The translations under genes were made by a program, and so were the position numbers. This document shows, piece by piece, positions 55,990 to 64,000 of a DNA stretch of 64,000 nt (its first letter is position 1; each line of letters begins with the position of its first letter). The stretch lies in contig BTPG01000008.1 of the NCBI GenBank assembly GCA_036245525.1, positions 24,819,199-24,883,198 on the forward strand, written 5' to 3'. The DNA is from Semisulcospira habei. Its lineage: Eukaryota > Mollusca > Gastropoda > Semisulcospiridae. Under the pieces are notes generated by a model that saw only the letters and a program-made list of their open reading frames with translations, ran no database searches and was not told where the DNA came from.

Positions 55990-57475
55990 TACCTACAGTG
56001 CCTCTGGCGCCGGGAGGGAGTGTTGCGCCGCGGCGATGTCCCCCAGCAAGGCCAGGTTCTCCTGTTGGCCCGCAAGGTCCCCGAGGTAGAACCGGGCGAA
56101 GGTTGATTCCGCCCACCAGCCCATAGCCGCCACGATGTCTCAGACGGCACAGTTGCGGTCGAAGGCGACGCTCATGGCCATGGCTCTAACCTCGAGTGCC
56201 CGGATCCTTAGCCTCTTAGCGCCCTCCGCGGAGAGGTCCTGGTAGGCGGACCAGATGACCCAGCGCAGCCAGGAGGATATCGTCTGGGCCGAGATGTCTG
56301 CTCTGCCTGGGGACAAAGGCAGAAAGAGGCAGGACCGTCCCCTCCGGACAGGCTTGGATTGGCGCAGGTAGATCCGCAGGGCGCGCACCGGATCTTGCTG
56401 CCTGGTCTCCCAGGGAAAGTTCAACCCTTTCAGCGGCCGAATGGTGATCACCTGGGTTGGTTGGTTGTACATTGCTTAACGTCCCGACAGCAACAAGAAT
56501 TTCTCAGGACGTGCCTGCACCGCTTGCGAAAAAAACCTAAACAAAATATTGAATGTATGTCGCCAGCCGGTCTACGCTAAATAAACCTAAGAGTAAGACC
56601 ATTTAGCAACACACATCCAATATCAAGAGCTACAGGCAGCACAGACAGTAGGGAGAGTTTAAAATAGGAAAATACAGGTGAATGGACCAAGGGTAGACAG
56701 AAACACATGCCCCAGAATAGAGGGGAAAACCCACCCTGTGGGGCTGACCAGGGTGACCCTGGGACTAAAAAGTAGTTAACCCCACCCAAGTCCCCTAGGG
56801 CAGACTCGGGTGGGGGTGGGGGTGGGGTGATCACATGGGGCGTGGTCAAAGGAGACCTAATCTTGGCGAAGAAGAAAGAATCAGTGAGGAGTTGAACAGA
56901 GTCATCCGTTCTGAACTGCAGGCAGGCAGGGCGCGCAGAGAGCACGTGCAGCTCGCTTACTCGGGCAGCAGTGGCGAGGGCCATCAGGAAGCAGGCCTTC
57001 CGAGTCACATCCACGAACCGGGCCAGACTGAGCAGTTCAAATCAGTCCAAATTCAGCCATGTAAGCACCCAGGGTAGGTCCCAGCGAGGGATCAGCGAGC
57101 GGGGGACTGGCCGCTGGAGGCCGAAGTGGGCCATGAGGTTGGCGAGGTCCTTGCAGGCGCCGGGGTCCGGGAGGCCCAGGTGGCGATATGTGTTAGATAT
57201 CATAGTGAGTTAGCCCCTGATGGTAATAGGTGCCAAGTTCTGCTCGCCGAAGAGCCAAAGGAAGAATTCGGCGAGCTGGCGGGTAGTCAGATCTGTGGGG
57301 GAGAGGCGCTGGTCGGCGCACCAGGACCATAGGACTCGCCACTTTCCCTCATAAACGCATCTGGTCGAGGGTCTGCGGGCTGTAGCGATAGCCTCCACCG
57401 CTGCACTCGAGAAACCTCTAGAGGCGAGGGCGGCCGCACAATCTCCAGGCGTGTAGGAGAAGACGCTCTGAGCAT
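55990..57475 (-). pseudogene. DIRS E tyrosine recombinase, split by a SINE-like insertion
   Basis: Upstream part (56835-57475): VEAIATARRPSTRCVYEGKW, ATAARVSELHVLSA. Downstream part (55990-56442): VITIRPLKGLNFPWETRQQD, ALEVRAMAMSVAFDRNCAV followed by a TGA near 56138, then the FARFYL-type end. The normally contiguous SPLTTPHVIT-IRPLKG is cut by the insertion at 56452-56825. The usual AHEVR His reads as Leu here (ALEVR), so a catalytic residue is also lost. Confidence 0.9.
56452..56825 (-). mobile_element. SINE-like element, copy 2, in DIRS E recombinase
   Basis: 374 nt flanked by a perfect 9-bp duplication GGTGATCAC (56443-56451 and 56826-56834). In minus orientation it starts CCCCACCCCCACC and ends with the tail GTACAACCAACCAACCC. 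It is about 90 percent identical by eye to 40971-41341. No coding capacity; short length, target duplication and simple-repeat tail fit a SINE-like retroposon. I did not find clear A and B boxes. Confidence 0.82.
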
Positions 57476-57499
57476 GGGTGGAACAGCCTCTGGCGGGGT

Positions 57500-59330
57500 T
57501 GCTTGAGCATCGTGCGTGGGGTGGGCAGCAGTAAGTGGGGGGGGGGGGTGGGGGGCCCGTGGCGAGACTCAGAAGGTCGGTGGTCCACGACTTGGTCCAG
57601 GCCAACGGGGCCACCAGTAGCACGACCAGGTTGCATCCTCAGAACTTGAGCAGGACCCTGGGGACAAGCACTGTCGGAGGATACGGGTAAGCGTTGAGGC
57701 CGTCCCAAGAGATGAAGAGCGTGTCGACTGCCCAGGCGAGGGGGTCCGGGATGGGGGAGACAAAGAGAGGGAGTTGACGATTCCACCTTGTGGCAAAGAG
57801 GTCGATCATGGGAGTCTCCCACTGAGCGCAGATCATCCGAAAGATATCCGGGCGAAGAGTCCACTCGGTGTGGAGGAGCTGGCTGCACCGAGAGAGGGAG
57901 TCGGCTAAGACGTTCAGATGGCCCTGGATGTGTCGCGCTCGGGGGAAGATGCCGCGGTCTTCGCAACACCTGAGGAACTGGTACAGGAGGATGCAGAGGG
58001 AGGGGGAGCGCGTCCCACCCTGCTTCTGGATGTAGGAGACCACCGTGGAGTTGTCCGAGAGGACGAGGAGATCCTGGTGTCGGAGACGTGTCTCCCATGC
58101 GATGAGGGCTCGCCAAACCGCGTTCAGCTCCAACCAGTTGATGTGCCTGTCTGCGAGGTCCGGAGGCCAGCGGCTGGATGCCATGAGGAAGGTGCGCACC
58201 CCACGAAGCGAGACTTGCATCCACGCAGAGAGACAATTAGGGGGGGCGGGGAGGCGAGGGGAACTCCTGTCGCGTGCCATGCGGGGTCCGGCCAGCGGAG
58301 CAGATGGGGCCGGAGCATCGAGATAACTGGCACCGGGGTTGCGAGATCGCCGGAGGAGGGCCGCGAGTGGAGGAGCAGATGCAACTGGAGTGGACGGGAG
58401 TACAGCCTGCCAAGTGGTAAGAGATCCACCGCCGCACTCATGAGGCCGAGGAGCTGTAGCCATACTCTGGCGGGGACCACTTCCTCTTGGGACACCTGCC
58501 GGGCCAAGGAAGCCAACTTCTGGATCCGGGGCTCCGGAAGTCTCACCTTGTTGAGGTCGGTCAGAAACTCCATGCCGAGGTGCACAAACTGGCGGAAGGG
58601 CGTGAGGTCAGACTTGCCCGAGTTGACCAGGAAGCCGAGCCGAGTCAGCAACACGAGCAGCGCATCTCTGTCCTTCCCTAAGGTGACCTCTGACTGGTTC
58701 CGTAGGTCGTCCAAGTAGTTTGAGGTCGGACTTGAGGACGACTGTCTGGCCTTGGCGATGACGGCGTCGATGATGCGAGTAAACACCCACGGGCTGAGGT
58801 TTAGGCCGAACGGCAGCGCCCGAAACTAGTAGACCACGCCATCGAAGCCAGGAGGCAGGGTGCATGGGGACGTGTAGATACGCGTCCGACAGGTCCAGAC
58901 TGACGGCGAAGTCCATGGGCTGCACGGCCGCCCTAAGGACCCAGGCTGTCTCAATGCGGAACATCGGGGCTGCGATGTACTTGTTCAGCACCGAGAGGTC
59001 GATGACGGGGCGCCACTTGCCGCCAGGCTTGGGGACCACGAAGAGGCGGCTGTAGAAGGCTAGGGAGTCGAGCCGTGTGACCACCTCCGTGGCAGCATTC
59101 TGTAGTAGAACGGCAACCTCGCCGCGAGTGTCGGCCTTGAGCTGATCGGGTGGGCTTCTGGTCCGCAGGGGTGAGCGCCGCAGCGGCGGCAGGGAGCGAA
59201 AGGTGATCAGGAGGCCCTCGGAGATGGTGGCGAGGACCCAGGGGTCGTCTGGAAGCAGCGAACGCCACACTTCGTTGTGGATGGCGAGCCTCCCGCAGAC
59301 TGGAGACCCCAAGACGGTCGGCAGGGGGCC
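57500..59330 (-). pseudogene. DIRS E reverse transcriptase / RNase H
   Basis: VWRSLLPDDPWVLATISEGL, PKPGGKWRPVIDLSVLNKYI, SLDLSDAYLHVPMHPAS in one frame; SNYLDDLRNQSEVTLGKDRD (a two-residue deletion after YLDD) and LGFLVNSGKSDLTP in another; RNase H HINWLELNAVWRALIAWETR, LSDNSTVVSYIQKQGGTRSP, ARHIQGHLNVLADSLSR. Frameshifts near 58830 and 58240. Confidence 0.92.
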
Positions 59331-59579
59331 TTCCCGCGTCCCGGGTGGTGGGCGGGCTGGGGCCAGGCGGGGGCCGGGGTCCGGACAGGGCGGAAGCGGC
59401 CGAAGGCAGGGGTTCACAGGGGGGCCCGGGCACGAGCAGAAGCGGGGTGAGCGGAGGGTCTGACGATCCGCAGGGCGCGACCCACGGCCCTGTGGGCTGC
59501 TGGAAAGCGGAAGGGAGTGGTGCTGCTGGGTCAGAGGTCCTTATTCGCGTCCTTTACCGCCTGCCAGGTGGGGCCGAAG

Positions 59580-61510
59580 TCAGAAGAGGAGGGAGCCACC
59601 AAGGGGGGCGCGACGGAGGAGCTTCTTCACCTCGGGGGGCAGGCCACGACAGGCTTGGAGCACAGCATCTTGACGCATCAGGTCACAGTTCGACGCAGTG
59701 GGTATGGCGTTGATGGAGGTGTGATACGCTGCCCAGTTTGCTGCCACCGCAAGGGCGAGGAGGTCAACTAAAAGCGACGGACGACCGCTTGTGTCACAAG
59801 CTCTAAGAATCCCGAGCACACCAAGGTGTTGCGGATAAGGGACGCAGTCTTGTCCAAGCCGCGGGGAATGCTACGCTGCGACAGCCCGGAGCCGCCTGCC
59901 TGTACTTGCGCCGGCAGATCCACTGCGGGTAGGGGACAGGAGAAAGCCTGGGAATGCCCTGCATACCAGTCCTGGTGGAAGGCGATGTCGAGGCCAGAGG
60001 GCCACCTATGGTCGGAGAAGAAGTCGGCCTCGCGGGTGGCACCCTGCTGCAGCTGCGCGGAGAACGCATCCGCGAGTTTCCGGGAGCCTGGGGGCTGGGA
60101 GAGCGACGAACCTTTTGACCTGTCAGGCGGCGTCAACGAAGGCAGAGACCTGAACTCTTGGGCGGGGGGGACGGCGGGCAGGCCTCCGAGGGAAGACAGG
60201 CCACAATCAGATGAGCCGCTTCATCCAGCGACCGGAGAGTCTCCGCCCTCGGAGCCAGGAGGGCTGCCGGCGATGAAGGGCTGTCCGGGGAAAGCGAGCG
60301 GGAAGAGGGAGATCGACTGTCCGCGCTGAGACGGAGTCTTCTGGCAGGCTCTGGGTCTCATCGTCGCCAGGGGGGCGAGTCAACCGGCGGAGGGGGCTGG
60401 GAACCGTTCTGGAAGGACCGCCGGGCGAGGGGAAGAAGACTACCGGCCACGCGGAAGGAGGCGTGGGAGCCGGGGGCCTCGCTAGCATCATCTCAATGTC
60501 GTGGGCTGGGGGAAGGGCGGGAACAACTCACCCGGGAGCTCCTCTGCTGATGGTGGGGTGAAGCAGAGGGCGAGGCATGCCAAGGGGAGCGACGGGATGA
60601 GACGGTGCTGGTGCGTGCTGGCCACCTGTCCTGGGGGGAGCGACTGCGACGAAGTGGGCGAGTCTGTTGGGTCTGATCGGGCGATTCCCTCCCAGAGCGC
60701 CCCGAGGAGGAAGGTGACGGACACCGGAGCCGGCGAGGAGAGGCGTGCCGGGACGAGGGTGTGGGTGGATGAGGCCTCGAGGCGTGTGAAGTGGCCGAGC
60801 GAGAGGAGGACGAGGAGGGCCGGGGGCTGCGTCAGCCGTCGCGCTGCACATCATGGTCCCTAGTGTCCGAGGAGCGGGCGCGCAAGGAGCTCCTAGCGTC
60901 TTGCGGCTTATCAGGTCTGCCAGTGGTCGTGGGACGGGGCGACGGAAGTCGCTGTGGACCGGCCTCAGCAAGGTGGGCGCACTGATAGCCGGTCTCCCTG
61001 GGGGAGCGAGCGGGCTTATTCCTGTGAGATGCGTCAGGGCCCAACGTTTCAGTCACCGCAATGCGGGGTAATTGTGGGTCGGCCTCAATGAGGCGGGCGC
61101 ACTGCTGGCCGGTCTCCTCCGAGGAGCGGGCGGGCCAGGTCCGAGGGGGCACAGTGGGACTAGTGGTAGACGAAGTCCTGGGACATGAAGACGAAGTCCT
61201 GGGACGTGAAGAGTAAGTGCGGGCCCGACGTGTCGTCCTCTCCCCAAGGTCCGAGCGGGCGCATCTGGTCTCTTCTCCTGGCAAGGAGGGGGGCGCCATG
61301 GCGGGCGGGCGGTCTCGGGCCAGAGTAGGGTGCTCGCACCTGTAAAAGCTCCAGAGCTGCGACCAAAGTTCCTCCGGCCAGGCGGTACAGGTGTCGCAAG
61401 AGTGGTCGGAGGTGCAGCCAGAACAGGGGAGGCAGACCACATGGGTATCGCTCAGCCAATGGAAGTCGCCACACTGCAGGCAGGTGCGAACTTGGCAGCT
61501 GCAACACATA
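59580..61510 (-). pseudogene. DIRS E ORF1 with Cys-rich N-terminal module
   Basis: N-terminus at about 61300-61500 reads CCSCQVRTCLQCGDFHW, VVCLPCSGCTSDHSCDTCTA, with the same Cys spacing as element B. Then two degenerate repeats (RSSEETGQQCARLIEADP / RSPRETGYQCAHLAEAGP), a proline/arginine-rich stretch, SLPEDSVSA and the C-terminal AAYHTSINAIPTASNCDLMR near 59700. Frameshifted in places. Confidence 0.8.
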
Positions 61511-61899
61511 TCAGACGTGAAAGGCGACCGGGCGTGGGTTCCCCGTGGCCCTGCCAAACGAGTTCATGCGTTCGAATCAAGTTGTCATAAGAAAACCACC
61601 CACGGTCGAAGCCGCAGCCCGGCCACCAAGCGCTGGTCGGGGGCATGAACCGAGGCCTTACCTTGCCATGGCTGCGGGGACGGGGGGAAACCTGCCACCA
61701 GTCCCTCAGAAAGTACCGGGCGGAAGGTAGAAGTCCCAGAAGGCACACAATAATCCCAGTGGAAGCAACACCCGCAACCACGTAAATCCAAGGCAACGAA
61801 GGGGAACCACAAGTAATCCAGGAGGAAACACATGTAATCCCAAAACGACCGGTCACACCGTACACGGCCGAAGGTCCTGTAGGCTTGAACACAACCGTT

Positions 61900-62119
61900 C
61901 ACGGTAAGCTAAGCGAATAGACTGGCGTGACACAATGTGGCACGTGACCGGATGGGGAGGGACGGGAGACTACTCAGGGTCCCTGGTTACGGCCCCCTAG
62001 AGTCGCCTCCCTGGTTGTGTAGGAACACAACAGGTTCTTAGGCTGAAATTGGTAAGCTAGGTGTATCTTCCTATTAGTAATGTCATCGGTAAGGGTTTTG
62101 AGAAAGGTTTTGAGAAAAC
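61900..62119 (-). repeat. DIRS E 5' inverted terminal repeat
   Basis: Inverted partner of 55567-55750; about nine in ten positions agree by eye, lower than in element B. Confidence 0.88.
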
Positions 62120-62404
62120 AAACACAAACCCACAATAATGGTACAGCAACATTGAAACTTTGATAAAAACTATATATCTATAAAAAGACTTGAACTTAGT
62201 ATGCATAGAGAGATCTTACCATCCGGTATCTTTGTACCATGTTTGGATTTGGAGTTGAAAATAGTATTCAAGGAGAAACAATGGACGGCAGTCACCCGAA
62301 ACCAGACGCCAGACAAATGCTGAATGGCCCATTACATACTCACTTTGCTGTTGCACATGAGCCAAAAATCCCTGTCCCAGGAACATGCATGCAAAGTGGT
62401 GTCA

Positions 62405-62482
62405 GTGAGAGGCATAGATCCTCAAGAGACCCCACAACCGTGGCGGCTCAAGAGGATCTATACCTCTTGCAGTTGGTTGGTG
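62405..62482. repeat. H6 hairpin
   Basis: GAGGCATAGATCCTCAAGAG ... CTCAAGAGGATCTATACCTC. Confidence 0.65.
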
Positions 62483-62528
62483 TTCCAACTTTATTCAGCA
62501 CTAAATGGGTTAATCTGCAGGATAACCT

Positions 62529-62740
62529 TTAACCCTGTTCATCCTGATACACTTTTGCTTGAAATAAGCTTGACTATGATAGTTCAAGAGTGGTGCCAGA
62601 ACAGGTTGGCACCTCAGGCCAAGCTATTTTTGGCACAGCCCTTAACTAAAATGGTGGATCTATCTCCTAATCTGCAAATATAGCTTTCATAGGACTATAA
62701 GCAAAATTAAAAAATTCAGCATCTGGATGTAATGGGTTAA
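62529..62740. mobile_element. H1 hairpin element, copy 17
   Basis: TTAACCCTGTTCATCCTGAT start, GGATGTAATGGGTTAA end; 160 nt downstream of KRIT1 exon 62940-63044. Confidence 0.75.
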
Positions 62741-62939
62741 TACAGTGTCAATAATTGAAAATACTAATGGTATTCAGTGTTAATATATAATGTATACAAG
62801 TGGGCATGACGCAGGCAAAAACAGCAGAATGAATAACAAACACTTCTTCTGTATCTGTGTGCTGGTCTGTAATTTTGGACCGTAGGGTTCCAGGCCGTAA
62901 AGTCCAAAACAACAGTCCCACACGCAACAAGTGACTTAC

Positions 62940-63044
62940 ATTGAGCATCTGCTGATTGATGTCTTGAACGGTCGTTTGCATGCCTGACAACAACTTCAGG
63001 TGGCGTACGGACTTGTCCATTAGTTGAACTTCCACGGTCAGATT
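62940..63044 (-). CDS. KRIT1: KRIT1 exon, FERM F1 lobe (first exon in window)
   Basis: 105 nt, 35 codons, phase 0 at both ends. Encodes NLTVEVQLMDKSVRHLKLLS, then GMQTTVQDINQQMLN, matching the ubiquitin-like F1 strand/helix pattern of KRIT1 (VRIYRMDGS...NTTVQQIMEGM). Acceptor GCGACAG, donor GTAAGT. Confidence 0.85.
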
Positions 63045-63165
63045 CTGTCGCAAATGACAGGAAAGATGGAAAATAAGGAAAACAACATGTAGACTGGACA
63101 AAAAAGGTTCGCAAAGTAACATTGCAAACATATCTGTGACACCATTACACCGATTCACCTACAGT

Positions 63166-63231
63166 AATTCAATGGTAGTGCCAGATTAGCTTGGATCAGG
63201 CGCCAAGCTAATCTGGCACTACCATTGAATT
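63166..63231. repeat. H1 hairpin core, bare
   Basis: AATTCAATGGTAGTGCCAGA ... TCTGGCACTACCATTGAATT: nearly perfect 66-nt palindrome without the outer part, upstream of the same KRIT1 exon. Confidence 0.72.
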
Positions 63232-63327
63232 GTGATTCCGTATTACAGTCCCATATTAAGTCAAAAACGCATACATCGAAAAACGCTCAAGTCGAACAAT
63301 ATTTCTTTTCCCGGCCAAAGCTGTTCT

Positions 63328-64000
63328 TTACTTACTTACTTACTTACGCCTGTCACCCCTACCCGGGTATAGGCCGTCGACGAGAGACCTCCAGCAACTC
63401 CTGTCCTGTGCTTCTCCTTCGATTCTACTCCAGGTGGTTCCCAGTTTCTTGATGTCTGCTTGGAGGTCTCAACGCCAGGAGTTTCTCGGCCTACCTCTTT
63501 TCCTCTTTCCCTGGGGGTTCCATGACAATGCCTGCCTAGTGATACTGGAAGCTGGCTTTCTCAGACTGTGACCGATCCATCCCCATCTTCTTCGCCCAAT
63601 TTCATTCTCTGATGTTATCTGCTCTGTTCTCTCCCAGAGTCTGACGTTGCTGATCTTCTCTGGCCAGTGGATTTTCAAAATTCTTCTAAGGCAACTGTTC
63701 ATGAAGGTCTGTACTCTGTTGACTGTGGTTTTTGTCAATCTCCAAGTCTCTGCTCCATATAGGAGAACTGCTTTTACATTGGAGTTGAAAATCCGACTTT
63801 GGTGTTTTGTGACAGCTCTCTGGAGCTCCACACTTTTTTCAACTGGAGAAAGGCTGCTCTGGCTTTACCGATTCGTGCTCTGACATCTGCATCAGTGCCG
63901 CCTTTTTTGTCTATGATGCTCCCGAGATAGGTGAAGGACTCCACCTCCTCCAACAGGGTGCCAGCAAGCAAGACTGGTTCTTCCCTGGTTGCGTTCAGCC
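63328..64000 (-). mobile_element. RTE-like LINE 3' end, running off the right edge
   Basis: Frames 63469-63831 and 63774-63971 give [40 protein letters not shown] and [20 protein letters not shown], the RTE-type polymerase C-terminus. It ends in GGCGTAAGTAAGTAAGTAAG, a tetranucleotide tail as RTE elements have. One frameshift is visible near 63800. Confidence 0.87.

Larger units (their letters stand above)
55523..62119 (-). mobile_element. DIRS element E: full length, interrupted by a SINE-like insertion
   Basis: 6.6 kb in a KRIT1 intron, sense to the gene. Termini (AAATTAATTTTTCTCTAAAA left; TTTTGAGAAAACAAA right), inverted repeats and internal complementary region are all present. ORF1, RT/RNase H and recombinase follow in order with few breaks. 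The right end carries a short duplication of GGTTTTGAGAAA. The left end is 5 nt from a KRIT1 exon. Confidence 0.93.

Noticed and set aside
57918..58718. 266-codon plus-strand ORF over DIRS E
   Set aside because: Antisense to the RT/RNase H frame, which explains its openness; no recognisable protein.

Overview
This is eukaryotic, intron-rich, AT-rich DNA packed with transposons. No bacterial or organellar features were seen. Two conserved animal genes run head to tail on the minus strand, and I infer an invertebrate metazoan. The repeat content (DIRS-type retroelements, RTE and CR1/L2-like LINEs, TTAA hairpin elements, TGACCTT-rich repeats) resembles marine molluscs, perhaps a gastropod; that placement is a guess from repeat style and not a database result.

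Genes. (1) MSH4, the meiosis-specific MutS homologue: ten coding exons from the ATG at 20685 down to 438, with reading phase preserved at every junction. The rest of the gene (clamp, ATPase) lies beyond the left edge. (2) KRIT1 (CCM1): the last eight coding exons, 63044 down to the stop at 34018, encoding nearly the whole C-terminal FERM domain. The N-terminal part (Nudix-like region, NPxY motifs, ankyrin repeats) would lie beyond the right edge. About 13 kb of intergenic DNA (20.7-34.0 kb) separates KRIT1's stop from MSH4's start and holds only repeats.

Mobile DNA dominates. Five DIRS-like tyrosine-recombinase retrotransposons are present. A (1226-4003) is an ORF1-only truncation. B (11577-17861) is full length but frameshifted. 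C (34242-40617) is an old, eroded full-length copy. D (48094-53030, plus strand) has lost the front of ORF1. E (55523-62119) is full length, with a SINE-like element inserted in its recombinase. B to E each keep inverted terminal repeats and an internal complementary region, the layout expected of DIRS circle-junction replication. Other elements are a broken Tc1/mariner copy, a CAGGG-ended DNA transposon, four LINE fragments, a two-copy SINE-like family, a TGACCTT-rich repeat (R1), a long dispersed repeat (R3), and about 40 hairpin/MITE-like elements in several families, most ending in TTAACCC...GGGTTAA.

The most interesting pattern is where elements sit. DIRS E ends 5 nt from a KRIT1 splice acceptor and DIRS C ends 14 nt from another. 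DIRS B starts 15 nt from a MSH4 donor. Two R1 repeats end 17-24 nt from MSH4 acceptors, and one hairpin element ends a few nt from a KRIT1 donor. The DIRS insertions share a T-rich TTT/TTC target like a polypyrimidine tract, which may explain the bias. I found no evidence of a wholly new gene system.
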